A stretch of 64,000 bases of DNA from Marchantia polymorpha subsp. ruderalis (GCA_037833965.1 AP031355.1:18315501-18379500), one strand, 5' to 3'; positions 1 to 13,680 are shown, counted from the first letter of the stretch. Program-made: numbers and translations. Notes: generated by a model not told the origin, from the sequence alone.

Positions 1-1600
1 CAGAAACTTTGCTCCGTATAATTTGTTTCAAGAAGCGGACGTCCACACTGTTCGCACACAGAACTTGTTGAGAGCAGTTTTAGTCCACCCATTCACTATG
101 TTTATCGTGTATTGCATGATCTGCTCGCTTTTGTAAGCACTTTCGCTCTCCCCAGAGAATACGGTATTGCCCGGTGGCAAGCAAATAGAAAGACCCCTTC
201 AAGCCCTACAAGATGAAAGCACACGAGTATTCAGGGCCTAGGGACTACTATTATCCCGGAGAAAAGGGTAATCCAGAGATAGTCTTCGGCTACTAATTTT
301 GTCCTCGCTTTGACTTTCTTTGCAATGCCAGATCGAGTTTCCGGTTTGCTGGTCTCACACGATGACTTGGTGTTTCAGTGCTTCTCACAAGCGCCAGTCA
401 CAGGCTTGGGGGATACTGATTAGACTTGATCCGTTGACATATTCATTCGCTCCATTTAGGACTTCCCGAAATCATGGTGTGACTATTGAGGGACTAGCAG
501 CTGAAACAGCCAAGAGGAGTCAGACACGCATTGTAAAAATTGGCTATTTCTTCGCATGATCGGCTCGTGCGCTTCCAGCGGATTGTTCACCTGTCTTTAC
601 CTCTGGTTCGTCAAGAAGCGACGCGTAATCACCTCCTTTGACGTTGCTACGGTCGGTAGTTTGCGCCTGTTCGGGGGTCTCTAGTCAGCAATTACACTCA
701 CCTTATTTATCCTCAGTCGTCTGGGTCATAACACGACTCTTGTTAGAGCTAAGGTCGGTACAAGATGACCCTTTTTCGTGTTGTAGTTAAGCCTATCTGC
801 TCTTTGACGTTTCGTACAACCTTAAGGACAACAACAGGGATATGTGGAAGCATTATTTCCCATACATTATACACTCGATGGTAACATGTCTTCGATTGAC
901 GAAAACTGAAAGTCACCAACAGATCAAGTCTCACGTCCAATCTAAGATCTCGGTACACAGAGCTCGGTAGGTATTATACTGCAAGTTCAAATGTACCAAC
1001 AACTTCAAGCGTCCGGTCACAAAAAACTTGGACAAAGCGAAGATTGCCGCGCTAAATCATACATCAAACGAACTGCATCAGCACACGGTCAAAAGGAAGG
1101 CACCATGCATTCTGAAATCCAGAATAGGCCAAAAGACATACACAGAAAGGCACGAGTAACCAGATAGATGAAAAATTCTGATATCTGGAGGATAGTTGCA
1201 CGATTATTCGACTCATCGACAAGCACTACAACCATATACACATGCAGAGTTGCAGAAAACAAGATTCACATTCTGCAACGTGTTTAGGCAACAAAACAGG
1301 AGGCCCTGCAATGTACATAAAGAGACGGCCACCATCAAATAATATGGGAACAATCTACTCCAACATCTCACCCATTCCACAACGAGCTACTTTTCTAGAA
1401 TAAAAGTCTCTCGAGAATAGCAATATGATGGAAAGCTTTACTCCGTCACTGAGAGAGAGAGAGAGGTCGAGACTGTCCATCTTTTAAACTACAAACTTGA
1501 GAACTTCCTCGAGTTAACGACTGCCTAGGTGCCAAGAACCACTTTACTTGCATACGGATATGATGACCTCTTTAGAACTTGATGAAATTCAAATATATGT
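1..1600. other. Left flank without a supported gene
   Basis: No reading frame here looks like protein over more than a few dozen codons, and none has plausible splice signals joining it to a neighbour. The stretch from about 1000 to 1659 lies just downstream of the ArfGAP stop codon on the minus strand and probably holds that gene's 3' untranslated region. A short GA repeat sits near 1450-1466. Nothing else is recognisable. Confidence 0.5.
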
Positions 1601-1659
1601 ATCGGCGGCTGCAAAAAATTCAAGACTCATCTCACAAGATTAGTCGGCCATCCTACTGG

Positions 1660-4600
1660 CTACCCGAATGGATTGCCACCAACAGGACGCACTGAATTTT
1701 GAGTGGTGAAGTCTGACATTCCTGCTCCCATAAACGATTGGCCAGCACCAAATAGTGGCATGTTGTTGTAATTTCCTGAGTTCGAAAGTCCCAAAGTTGG
1801 TCCTACAGAATGAGCCGGCCTGGAATACTCAAATATGTCAGCAAATTCACACACGCATGCTGTAAATGGACAACAAATAAGGCTTGTAAAAGATTGACTG
1901 AATCTCGCACTCATGCAAGAGAAGAAACAAAAAATGCAAGTGGAATAAGCATGATCTACTATAGACTGAACGGTCAATCACAACTTCAAAGGAATATAAC
2001 TGCACCTTCCTACTGTTACAACAAAATAATCTCCTAATGCGTGTCACGAGTGAGACGAACTTACATTCCAGATTGAGCTCCGAAGTTTGATGAGAGTTGA
2101 GCAAATGCGTTTCCTCCTGTGAGAAACAACCCTCTGTAGTTAGATACCCACAAAACTAAAGCCCTGAGATAGTTTCTTCGATACTTCGACCCATTCAATG
2201 ATAAGGGCCTCCTTGAGATTTTTTTCCAAAATCATGAAAAAATACCCTGAATACACAAATGCACGAGTGATATAACGCAATCAACTATGCAATGAAAATG
2301 TTGAGTTTGAAAGAACAGACTGGGATATATTCAACGTTTATTATAAACAAAACAACGAACCAGGGGAAAATTCCTAAAACAACTACCTGCAGCACCACCT
2401 TGTGGATAAGATGCATGTTGAGGGCCCATGGACCATTGATTAGACATGGTTGGTGGAGCGGAGCCAGGCATCGAAAATGGTCCGGTTGGTAAGGCTGCCT
2501 GCAGTGACCCCATACCGGGAAACTGAAAGACGGTACAAAGCACATTTTTAGTTCCCGTGTTATATGAATGCAGTAGGGAAGACATTCAGGCTAAGTCTGA
2601 GATTATCTGACCCGAAACTACACGACATGCCTTACGAAGAGCTTTTTATAACTGCTACCATTCCATAGACTTACCGCTCCACCTCCCATAGATGGTGCAG
2701 CTTCTGCCGGAAGATCAAAAGGATTTCTGCTTCTCGGTTGTTGCGGATACATTGGCATTGATACCTGCCAAAATAATGCACAATGGGATTAGGGTAAAGT
2801 TTACGTTAGAGCTTTACGCTGTAGGAGTGGCAGTACCATAGCGAATACAAGAAACCAAAATAACTAAAGAACATGACAGCACTAAAACTCTTCCGAAATG
2901 TAGTACTCATCTAGTTTGCAAACACTGCCTCACCGATCACTTGCAAACAAGCACTGATCTTCAAGTTCTCCATGACGTCATGAATCTTTTCGATGAACTT
3001 CAGGGACCTCATAACCGCTAACTTCCTGACCCGAGAAATCATATTCGCGCCACAAGGAACTTACCATAGGGTTATAAGGCATGGCTGGAGGCGGGTATCC
3101 AGGCATTGGTGGACCCATTCCATATCCACCTGCTGATGGAAAAGGCGATGCAAATAGCTCCTGCAGAATGGAAGCCTCAAGAAAGTAAATAATGCGACAA
3201 AGTTCCACAGAAACGCGAAAGAACTAAAAACCATCTCTATCTACAACCTCCATTCCTGTTCTGTATTGTGCCTAGAAAAATTTTGTAAGTACCTTTGGCA
3301 ACTCGCGAGGCACGTTAGGTGCAGCAGAAAACCCAGCTGAAGTGTTGGGTTGCTCTTGATTCAAACCAGATTGAGCTTGCGGTTGTACTTGTTGCACTGG
3401 GGGAAGGCCTTGCTGCGGCTGTGATTGTGGTTGTTGCTGTGCAACTGGTGCTTTGTTTACTGGTGAAAAAGAATTCCATGGCTGCAGACAGTGTACACCA
3501 AGCTCTGTCATGTATACGCATCGGGACAGCTTTGAACTCTACCTTAGTGATAAATTGACTCTATTTTCCTTGACAAATTAACCAGTAAACTAACTAAATT
3601 TACCTTCACAAGTCTATGATCGATATGTATGTCTGTTCTCAGCACAAGGAATACTAAGCTGACAAATAGCTATGAGTTAAAAACTATCGATGTTGATTAT
3701 TAAAAGCACTGCCCGCGGATGTACGAAGCACAAAGGTACATTATTTTCGCAAAATATAAGAGAAAGGTGCAAAAAAGATGGGCAATTTGAAAAAACCTGA
3801 GGCGTTGCAGCTGGTGCTTGAGGTTGCACCGCTGGTCCCATTAAAGAAGCCCAGTTATCAACCGGGGGAGCTGCAGCAGCTGGTGCTTGAGGCTGACTTG
3901 GGGGCCAACCACTTGCAGCCCATTGGCCTCCATTTGCAGACGCCCCAAAAACATCGGGATACCCAGCTGGTGGTGCCTCAGCTGGAGCTGGTGTTGTTCC
4001 TGTAGGAGCCAGGTCGAATACTGCCCATCCTGTGCTGCTTGATGACACAGCTGCTGGTTGGGGTTGAGGAGCAGCAGCAGCAGCGGAAGAGACCCCGAAA
4101 GGATCTGCTGCAGCTGGAGGAGCTGCTTGTGCAGGTGCGGCAGGTTCGGGGTCCGCATTGAAATCAATAAGGCTCCCAGAGCTCGCCCGTTTGATGGCGG
4201 CCGAGTTCAAAGAATTTGAACTGCCATTAGCACTACCAAACGACCCCAGCCTAGGTATCCGCATCTCTCTCCGGGGATCAGACTGCAACCGCGCACATAA
4301 CCCTCCAACTTCAGTTAGCTGTCCATTACACGGGACAACAGCAAAACAACCCAGCTGGAAAAAAGACAACCTATGGACCGAAAAGAGATGTAAGTTTTTA
4401 CAACTGACATGGACGACTTGCAAAGGAATCCTCAGGCTCTTAAAATCCGTGGTAACTCAAGAGTTATCGAAATTGACTACGGGTAGAGTCTGCTTACACT
4501 TGCAGGGGACCCAAGTGAAGATCGGTCATCTTCGTCGCGAGCATCGCGGCTATCACGGCCATTTGTATTGCGGTACTCTTCTACACGCAAGGTGGGAATA

Positions 4601-6885
4601 TTGTCCCCAAGAATTTCAGAAACTGGACGCACAGGAGGACTGTCACCATCAAAATCTTTAAAGTTACGATCATCTGCAGATCTTCGCCTGTCATGGCGAC
4701 TTTCATTTGCAAATCGGTCGTCATAAGAATTTCGTCGATCCCTATCTCGCTCGTCGTACCGACTCCTATCATCATGTTGGCGGTCATCATACTGTCCCCG
4801 ATTGTATCTGGCCCGGGGATCAGGATCCAACCGACCTGGGCTCTTTTTTTCCTCAAACCTCACGACACGATCGTCATACCTCCGATCATCATATCGACCC
4901 CTATCAGTATCAGATCTACGTCTTTCGACGCCACGGCGATCATCGTAGCGGTCTTCATAAGAAGGACTTCGAGTATCATTTCCAGCTCTATAATCTCTAG
5001 GGCTTGAGCGGGGATCTGGGCGTGGTTCATTCCGACCATAACTATCTTCTCGGTCTCCCTGGAGAAAGATGAAATTCGAGAGTTTTAGTATTGTTTACTT
5101 CATGAGAATTGAGTTCTCTACACCTGTAAGATACATCCACAGACATACGGTGAATTACAGTCAAGCTGCACAAACATTTTCCAGAAACCAGAGTTCCACC
5201 ACACCAATGATAAACGGAAGTCATGAGAAAACCAACCTGACGGCCTTTAGGAGGCAAAGCGCGGTCTCCGGTGTACCGCCTATCAACGTACACGGCCTTT
5301 ATAAAGTCACGCAACTTTTCAGGGTTGCTGCAAAAACACAAAAGTTGATCGGGATCAGCAACGATATCCAGGGATGAAATTGCGTGGACTATGTATTTGC
5401 TCATAGAAAGCTGCCATCGATCCTCGTGCTAAGTCCTGATCAACATTGTGGCAACCCATAAATTCATCATCCAGGACCATGCTCACAAACCTGCTATCTG
5501 GCAGAGAATTTCGTTGAAGATCAAAATCTTTTAAAAATATTTCACGTCCCCGCTGCAAAAGAATAGGGGCGTGGGCACCAAGTCAACACAATGTTTTAAG
5601 TCCTATCGAACAGATTCATCTACCAGTACGAGACAAACTTGACGGACTACACCCCTAGTCCAGCTCGTTTCAAACCAGACACCCGAAGCCTGTAAATGCC
5701 AAGAAGCAATAACAAACCACAATGTCGATGCATGAAGACATTGTATCCTTCGTTTAGGGCCATACCTCATTCCCACCAGCTTGCAAATTTCTAACTTCCT
5801 CCGCAGTAAATTTGGCCATAGACACTGATTTTATCCGATGAGTGAACTCTCGGCTGCAGTCACAAAGCCAATTTGGTTGATTACTTTGTCGCCATCCAAA
5901 GTCAATAATCCATTCAGCAGAAGCCCGGAATGCTACTCATCTCGCCTCAACACATGGATCACAGCAGACCGGAAGAGCCAAAGCATTGAGTGCCCTTGGT
6001 AAATGGCTGGACCATCATCAAATAGATGTATGCCACTCGCAGGCCAACCACTTGATCCAAGACAGCATCAAGCAGTCCACAAATTGCAGTGCAAAGGTAC
6101 GAGTAGATGCATCTCTACAAACTGACACGCTTTCAGGAACAAAAGCTCAAAAGATGAAATTCACTTAGTCATAGTATTCCTCAAAGTAGATCCTTTCACA
6201 TTGTCCTTCACCCTGAGGGGAAATGTCAAACTACTGGATCCTGGATACTTACTGCAAGCCACTGCAATTGGTGCAGACGAATATGGAAAAAGTTGTGCAC
6301 ACATACTGAGGACCCTGAAAATTTCATGACCACGTCGTTAGGAGACCGGGAAGAAGATGGAAATTAAAAATCTACGCAGCAGATAACTTTAACGCCAGCC
6401 CTCAAATACTTGATGGTACAGTGGCACATTGGCTACGCACTAGATCTAACCAGATGCATTGTTTGCAGCCATGTCTAGAAATCCCAAGTAACTACAAGCG
6501 TGATGGTGAGCGGCATCCCGATGTGAGTCAAGCAATTTCCCCCAGTTCGATAGAGATGGCCAGCATGCAGAAGGGCTCCGGGCCCAGACCGGCCTGGCCA
6601 GGTCAGTAGAAACGGGTAAAGCGTTCCGGAGAGGCGATGTTCACCGCCGACCATACCATGAGCCAAAACGTTTTCAGGTCGCATGCATCGAGAAATCGAA
6701 CCGCGAAATTGCAGTAAGAAGTTTGTTACTGTGGTCGTCTACGCTCAATCGGCTAGGGAGTATCGAAGAGAAGGCTGGACACTAACCAGGCTTCCACAGT
6801 TGATGCATCTTCGGTTCTCAGTCTGCTTGAGAAGAGCTCTTATACTCCTCTCATTTTTCTCGTCCTCTTTCATTCTACTCCCCAT
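1660..6885 (-). CDS. AGD14: ArfGAP domain protein, AGD14/AGFG-like
   Basis: Predicted GTPase-activating protein for ADP-ribosylation factors, acting in vesicle budding and trafficking. Thirteen exons on the minus strand: 6885-6787, 6314-6253, 5853-5766, 5552-5491, 5327-5237, 5058-4498, 4282-3797, 3481-3293, 3160-3065, 2764-2675, 2522-2387, 2116-2065, 1819-1660. All introns are GT-AG, the phases join, and the total is 2172 nt (723 residues plus stop). The N-terminus carries the ArfGAP zinc finger C-x2-C-x16-C-x2-C (C27, C30, C47, C50), followed four residues later by the arginine finger R55. The motif VYVDRRYTGDR follows. After it come an Asp/Arg/Tyr-rich linker, a conserved PPVRPVSEILGDN block, SLIDFNADPEP (adaptor or clathrin-binding style), and a Pro/Gln/Met-rich tail with two NPF motifs (EH-domain ligands), one at the extreme C-terminus. 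The start ATG is the one directly before the RMKEDEKNE block typical of the family. Length is somewhat above the roughly 650 residues of the flowering-plant form. Exon boundaries are inferred from splice consensus and family pattern, not from RNA. Confidence 0.93.
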
Positions 6886-9800
6886 CTTTCTAATGTCCGA
6901 GGGCCAACCCGACTTGCGGAAATGTCAATCAAACCACCTCCTAGTCCTCGTCCGCCTCGCCTTCCACCACCTCCCTCCTGCTCCTGATCTCTGAGGCCTC
7001 TCGGCCTAGGCTTGACCAGAAATCCAAATCCGTGCTCGCCAATCGGGCATCAACGCAACCAACCGACTAGTCGACTAATGCTTCGATCGAGCACGTCGAG
7101 CACGCGCCAAGTCCCGAAAGAAGGGGTCCCGAATCCCGGCACTCGGTCGTCGTCGTCGTCCTTCGAGGATGTTGGCCCGGCACCCCGCATCAACAGCACC
7201 ACCGTGAGTCACCCCCCGCCTTCGCACACGGAGGGCATGCATTCATTCCACCCCTAAAAGCCGCCTCGCCCCCGTGCAGCCAACCTTCGCCCGCCGTAGC
7301 ACTTACATAATTCCTCGTGCTCCTCTCGTCTCCTCTCGTCTCGTCTCGTCCGAGGGCGATCACGCAACTTCTGCGCTGCACGGACGGATCTGCCTCAAAG
7401 ACCTCTACCACCACCGTGCCTCGTCGTCGTCAGACCTGCCTCCGGGATCCGCACTCTAGCCCACATTTCAAACTCGCCCCCTCGCCTGCCCCTCGCCTGC
7501 CCCTGCCCTCCCCTCGCCCTCGCTCGCTCGCTCACTCCCTGGCCGCTGCTGCTGCTGTTGCTGTTCCTCTACACGCACCACCAGCACCAGCACCAGCAAG
7601 AAGCATCCACTCCACGGTCCCGACCACGAACGACGACGCCACTACCACACGAAGGCACGAAAATGAGGGCAGAGATATGCTCGACATCGACTGAGCACAG
7701 AGGCGCAAGTGAGTTCGAATCTGTAATGTAATAATGAATGCCGGGGGGCAAAAAATATTAACTGCACCACACAAAACGCTGATCTACAAAAAGGCGAGCT
7801 GAGGTAGCTGGCGCTGGCCCTGCCCCTGCCCCTGGCTGGCCCATCCCCACCCCCCACTCTCGCGCATACATACGCATGCCATTAAATAACGGAGAGGTTT
7901 TTGGCCCAGCCCCCTCCTCCTCCTCCTCCTCCTCCTGCCTCCTGCCTGGATCCCTGCCAGGGGGGCTCGCGTGGCTCGTGAATCCAATGCCGAGGCAGCC
8001 CGAATATTCCCTTTTATTCTGCTCTCTGCCTGCCGAGCCTCCGTCCGTCCTCGTAGCCCTGCCCTGCCCTGCCCTTCCCCACCTCGATCGGCAGGCACGC
8101 ACTGTGACGACGACAGCAGGTCGCCGGCAGGCCTTCTGACCTGCATCTCAGGTGAGGTGTAACCAGAAAGGGGCAGACGCGTTCTCAACACTGCTCGAAA
8201 GTACTTGCCCAGGACGAATTCATTTCATTCGGTACCTCCTCTTACCGGTCTCGACCTTCTGCGCGACCTGCTCCAACAGGTCAGTGTGTTACCTTGTGTG
8301 CCCTCCATTTGCCTACGAAGCAGCCCCTTTTTCTTGCTGCCCGGGCTACGAAAAATAATTAGCCATAATAAACAATAACTAGGGCCTTCCCCGGCCTCGC
8401 GACTCGTCGACGGCTACGGGAAAACCGACGCGAAGGACCCGGCGTCGACTTTCCAGTCGCCGGAGAGAATCGTGGTTACTTTCGGATGGGCAGCAGCCGG
8501 TGGAAAGAGAGAGAGCCAGTCCTCCAGGATCCAGCCAGCGTCAGCAAGCGGTAGTTCTGGTGGCCCTGCCCCTGCCCCTGCTGCTGCTCACGCATGTACA
8601 AGCACTGGGCGAGAGAGTAGTCTTCAATCAAGGATTTCATGATGGCCTTAGGCCCTTTCTAGAATGATTCAGAAGCTCTGCAAAGTGAGACCCGAGAGCA
8701 GCCTCCGAATCTGAGACTGACTCGCAACCTCGGGCCGAGCGAACCTAATGCCGTCGAGGCCACAAGCACCAGCACCGGCAGCAACGAGCCAGCCCCCCCA
8801 GCCCCCCACTCGAGTTCCCCTCGACCGCGCGAAAAGGTGGCTCAGGCTCGGGAGAGGAAAGTCGGCTTCGGGGCCAGCATTTGGCATTAGCCCCGATGGC
8901 CTAGACGTTACGGGAGCACCTGCATACGACGACGTACAGTACTCGTACGAGCAGAGGACCGAGAGCACATGCGCCGAGGGTCCCCTCCGGGCCTACACTG
9001 CGGGGAAAGCAGAGGCACCGAGAGCATATTAAAGTAGCGAAGCGCAACATGGAAGGCACTCCCCCGCTGCGGAGACTAGCTCGCGAGCCCCTTGAGTTGC
9101 GGGTGCTGCTGGCGCGGGTGACGAAGCGCCCATCCATCCACAACTCTCGTCCGCCCTCGGGGCCTAGTGGACCTCTTTCAACGGGGGCGGAGACGATCCA
9201 GCTCGCTCATGCCATCCATCCATGCGCTCCATCCATCCATCCATCTTTCTCTCCCGCAGTTGGTCACCTGCAATGCATCCACTCCGCTGACCGCCTGACT
9301 GCCACCGGAGCCGAGCCCAGCCCAGCCCCTGGCCGAGGTCCGCACCGTCGATCGGATCGATCCGGTGAGTCGGATCCGGACGGCGTTGGCATTCCGTGGC
9401 CCTGGCTCCTCCGGACCCGTCGCCGAATCAAAGCCCCTTGATTTGCCGCGACGACGCCGTCGGGTGGCTCGGCTCGGCTCGGGTCCACCTGCCTCGAGGC
9501 TCCGGTCTCCGGTACGCGACGCCGTGGAGTGGGCCTGGAGACTACTGGGACTGCCCGGTGGCCTGGCGCTGTGGGACCCGGGCTCGCGAGACTCCGATTG
9601 GCCGTCGCCGTCGAAGAAGTCCATGGAACCGTGACGTGATGACGGCGCGAGCCGGGCCTCGCCTCGCCCTCGCCGGGACCCTCCCGGTCCCTCGTGAACG
9701 CTGCCGCTCGCTGGCATCAGCAAGCACCGCTGGCACAGCCCACTGTTCCCCACAACAAACAGTCTCCCTGGCGCCAGCACTCTCCCCCCTCGCCTCGCTA

Positions 9801-10018
9801 ATTCTGCTACCCCCACCCCCACCCCCCCGCACTCCGGCCGCACCCGGTGCAGGTCTTACCCCTTGCCCCCTTCCCATGTTATGGTCCGCACACTTTCCCC
9901 CTCTAGTCGCTGGGCGACGGAGGGGCTTCTCTCCCCCACCCCCCTCCCCCTCTCCCTCTATCTTCCCCTCCAACTGCCCCCATATGCTCCAGGCACAACT
10001 CCCTGAATCACTTTGCGC

Positions 10019-10023
<5 letters not shown>

Positions 10024-10051
<28 letters not shown>
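10024..10051. repeat. CT dinucleotide run
   Basis: An uninterrupted TC/CT run of about 28 bases, read directly. Such runs are common in plant 5' leaders and promoters. It lies about 3.1 kb upstream of the ArfGAP start codon, on the opposite strand sense (GA on the transcribed strand). Confidence 0.9.
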
Positions 10052-10053
<2 letters not shown>

Positions 10054-10277
10054 CAAAACAAAACACTTTTCCTCGTTCCCCATCTCTGCGATCTCTTCCT
10101 CTTCGGGTCCAACGAGCAGCGGTTTACGGGTCACCGAAAGATGAAGATGAAGACGAAGCTGATGAGGACATGTTAAAAGTGCGCACGATCATTTCTTCCG
10201 GAGTTCGTCTCGTGAAAAGGTTCCGATGAATGAAACCATGTTCCCTGAGGGGCCAGTCCGAGGACCAGGTCTTAGAT

Positions 10278-10310
10278 GGGGGCGGGCGGGCGGGCGGGCG
10301 GGCGGTAGGG
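10278..10310 (+). repeat. GGGC tandem array, G-quadruplex candidate
   Basis: A run of GGG(C/T) units, with at least six GGG tracts separated by single bases, which satisfies the G3-N1-7 quadruplex rule on the plus strand. It sits at the edge of the GC-rich region and is followed by AT-richer DNA. Confidence 0.85.
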
Positions 10311-11254
10311 GCGACGGAGCGCCACAAAATCGGATGCTGTGAAGTCACCCTGCAGTAGAAAGCGAAGTAAGGACCTGAAAATTATGCAAGGCCATGCTTG
10401 TGTGGTCATTCATCTCACAGCATAGCTTTGCATGAAGGTATCTTTTCTACAGTGTTCTTCAGTTATCGTGGTACGAATCGATGAACTTGGCACTTTGGAA
10501 TACCGTCGGTGTAGAGTGCAAGCAGCTTACTGTACTCACAACGAAATGTATTTGATTAAGTCCTAATCAATTTTCTTAATTCTTATATATCCCTGTGAAT
10601 AGAGGAGGCTATGTGTTTGAACCACAAGCATTTCAGTAGTTGGGGTTTTGATCATATGTGAACTCTGAACAGTGAGACATATCACACCATATCTTCCTAT
10701 TGGTGAGTTCTTTCCTCCCACTTGATTGCGGTCATGGATTCTCGAGTTGTTTTACTTCCGTGCTTTGTTTTTCACACTTTGCTGACTGATTATCAGAAAG
10801 GTGAATTGGCAAAATTCCAACGAAGTTGATGTGCTGGCTCAGTGTCGGAACTTGTCGGAGTTATCTTATGCATGGAAGCCTCATACTTGACGGGAGAACA
10901 AAGGAAAAATCCTTCGATATCAAGGTTTAATATAACTTACGTTTATAATATCAATAAAAATACTAATAATAATAATAATAGAATCAATAAACGAATAATT
11001 GACTCTGAAAACGTACACAACAACAGAGAATGAAAATCGTTTCCTTCTATCTAATCACTATAGAACAATTGCGTTAGCTTGCGGAACTCGATGGGAACTT
11101 CTTGTTTCACTCTCACATATCAAGCTAGTACAGCCCTTCGAGCATGGAGTGGCTCAGTCCTCATGTTATTTAAATGTTACGAGCCCTGGGCTTGCTCTTC
11201 GAGAGTCACTCTTGGCAAACATTCCTCGTAAAACTGAGCCCACGTCGTGGCCGC

Positions 11255-11518
11255 CACGTGGCATTTCAGGTCTCAGCTAAGCCTCAGCTAACGCTAAACG
11301 CTCTACTAATTCAGCAGTCCGGCTTCTCCGAGGCATTCATTCGTTCGGCCGATGAAACAAGCACCGTCCACTGGCTCTCCCTAGCCCCAGCCGGTCACCC
11401 GAGGCTAGCGCGGCGCTCTCCGCTATCTCTACCTCTCTGCCAGCGTACTCCCACCACCGCCGCCGACTTTCTCTTGCCGGTCAGGTAATGAGACAAATCT
11501 CGTCGTCTCTCTATAAAT
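11255..11518 (+). promoter_or_regulatory. Orphan promoter-like segment: G-box and TATA box
   Basis: A palindromic G-box core CACGTG lies at 11255-11260, inside GCCACGTGGC. A TATA-like TATAAAT lies at 11512-11518 in a GC-rich, CT-rich context, with suitable start-site sequence about 30 bases further on. No convincing plus-strand coding frame follows between 11550 and 12400. It may drive a non-coding RNA, be the promoter of a decayed gene, or be part of a degraded LTR. The calls rest on motif identity alone. Confidence 0.35.
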
Positions 11519-13312
11519 GCTCTCGATCGGGCGCACAGACATTTGATCTCGCACCTCGGCCTGTACCTCGGCCTCGCCTGCAGCGGAGCATGTGTGTGTG
11601 TGTATGTGCTGACTTGGAATGTATGCTCATAACACCTACGATCATTCTTATTTAATTGCTCGTGCTCGTGATATTGTAAGATCGTCCCCTCATGCAGAGT
11701 GTTACCTTCGGTACAAGATGTCAGACATTTGGAATCTATCTTCAACAGTTTCTGAAAGGCTGAAAACTCAACGAGGTGCCCCAGGTTATTCTCTCTCGAT
11801 CGCGTTCACTATCTATCTTTCATCTCCAACGAAATCTGTTTCTTCTCAAACCAAATGTACATCATTACCATGGAATTGAAACTCTGTTTTCATGTCTACG
11901 CTGGTCATTTTCCCCGACTACTGTACTTTTTCACCCTCTACTGGGCTTCAAGTGTTCTTTAGGGCATCAGCCATTGATGCACGGTATAATGGAGGGTAGA
12001 AAGGTGCTGTAATTGCAGGCAATGTAAGATATCCAATACTGTACTGTAATATTACTAACGATAATAAAAATTTTAATGTAGTTCCTGGGAATGCATGGGA
12101 ATAAGTGACCCGAATGTGACAAGAAGGGTTTGATCGCAGAAAACAATGAGATAAAATGAAATATTCTCTGTTGCTTTATTGTTAGGAGCGGGATTTCGAG
12201 CACCTGCATCGTGCGACACCAGCTGGCATACACTCACCGCATTCTTCGGTAAATGTCTGGCTTTCTGTGTAATGAATAGAAAGCGTTTCCAATGGAGACG
12301 AGATCGTCCAACGTGTCCTAAACGATGGAATGTTCCACGCTGTTTGAATTCCCCAACGGATTCTGTCCAGTTTATTTATTATGAGAGTTGTAGACTATCT
12401 TAGACTTATTTGTTTCTAGATATCTCTCACTTCGTTTGGTTTGCTGTCATGCCCACAAGACAACCTTCGAACATGAAATGTCTCAATGACGGGTGATAGT
12501 TTGTCGTCATAATTTTAAAGTTTATAACCGCATTCTTCGAAGGGAGGGAGAGAACTGAAATGATTTGGGGATTCAATTTAACATCCTATTGACTGTAACA
12601 TCCATCTGATTTTTTACTCACACATTTTTCTATATCATAACTGCCTGCAAACATGAAGAATCAAATATTTTGTTCTAAAAGAAAGTGTCTTTATTTTTAA
12701 TCACAGTACTACATTGAAAAGGATAGAAGAATTTTGTCTACATCGATGTTATCTCTTAACACTTGTCTTAATCAGCATTATTCTTTTCCTCGTAATCTTG
12801 ATATTATTGAGCTCATGCAATATATCAAAAAATTAAAAGTTCCCAATTAGGCTCTATTGATACGATGCATATAACTAGGACTTCAGATTGATTAAAATAT
12901 TGGAATTTAACAGTTTTTGGGAAAAAAATACGAAGAAACATCCAAGTAGTCTATTATGTATGATACTATTCAAAAAAACTTCATACGAGTATTATTCACA
13001 TATTTAAAGGCATTCATACCAATAAATCTAAAATTGTGAAAAAATTCGTCAATTAACCATAATATTTTCAACTATTTTATTTGATTTTAACTTTTCTTAT
13101 TGCAAAAATTTGATAATTTAACAAACATAGAACAAATCAAAACTTGTAAGCAAGAATTTCAAAAATTAGCATCATGAATTTATCGATTTCAAAGGATGAT
13201 ATGTTTTTGGTATATTTCGATTGAAATGCAAGTAACATGATTTGCAATAATATTAAATTTTAAACAGTATTCATTGTTGGAAAATTGCGTTCTGAAATAA
13301 ATCACGTCCTGC

Positions 13313-13680
13313 TTAACTTTTTTTAGCTTTACGATAATTAGTTAACATTTCACGATAAGGAAATTGATCGTTATTCTTAGTGATGCAATTAACATTTTCA
13401 AGAGAAAAGAAAGTTAATCCACCTTTCTTTTCTCTCATTTGTGGTGCATGCTGTTTGGACGTATGCGTTTGATAACCATCAAATGATGTTAAAACATTGT
13501 AAAAACCGATCACACATATCACATATCACGAGATTTTCATCGCTGTATCAAATATCGTCCTTGGTAGTCATGAACTTGCCACATTCAGCAATTTCCACCT
13601 TTATATTGAAACGATCGAATGTGAATGAGAACCTGTTGAGATCAAAGCGTTGGTAGAGCTTACGAACTCATTCTCCGTCA
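13313..13680 (-). pseudogene. Decayed coding segment with a C2H2-finger-like stretch
   Basis: Read on the minus strand from about 13680, one frame gives protein-like sequence (for example KLYQRFDLNRFSFTFDRF and IAECGKFMTTKDD) broken by TGA stops. It leads into the stretch CDMCDRFLQC. A second frame then gives a 69-codon ORF (13522-13313) containing YQTHTSKQH and MREKKGGLTFF. Placing the two frames end to end around 13480 yields a C-x2-C...H-x4-H spacing like a C2H2 zinc finger. Further upstream, near 13790, the word AYFDLEASL appears in a third frame. I do not recognise the family. The frame switches and stops argue for an old, inactive copy of an AT-rich gene. No restored sequence is proposed. 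Confidence 0.4.

Larger units (their letters stand above)
6886..10350. other. GC-rich, repeat-rich leader or promoter region
   Basis: About 3.4 kb of GC-rich DNA upstream of the minus-strand ArfGAP start. It holds simple repeats: CCT triplets near 7912-7936, CATC units near 9212-9246, a CT run at 10024-10051 and a GGGC array at 10278-10310. Long open frames exist on both strands (277 codons at 9396-10229 plus; 221 codons at 9178-9843 minus). They are Pro/Arg/Ser-rich, overlap each other and carry no domain, which fits GC-rich DNA poor in stop codons. The likely content is the ArfGAP promoter and 5' UTR, possibly with an unannotated non-coding transcript. Confidence 0.55.

Noticed and set aside
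7317-7694. 125-codon plus-strand frame in GC-rich leader DNA
   Set aside because: Composition is set by TCG, CCT and ACC repeats; there are equally long frames in other phases.
9396-10229. 277-codon plus-strand open frame, and the 221-codon minus-strand frame at 9178-9843
   Set aside because: They overlap on opposite strands, are Pro/Arg/Ser-rich, contain repeat-encoded runs and have no domain. GC-rich DNA has few stops, so such frames arise freely.
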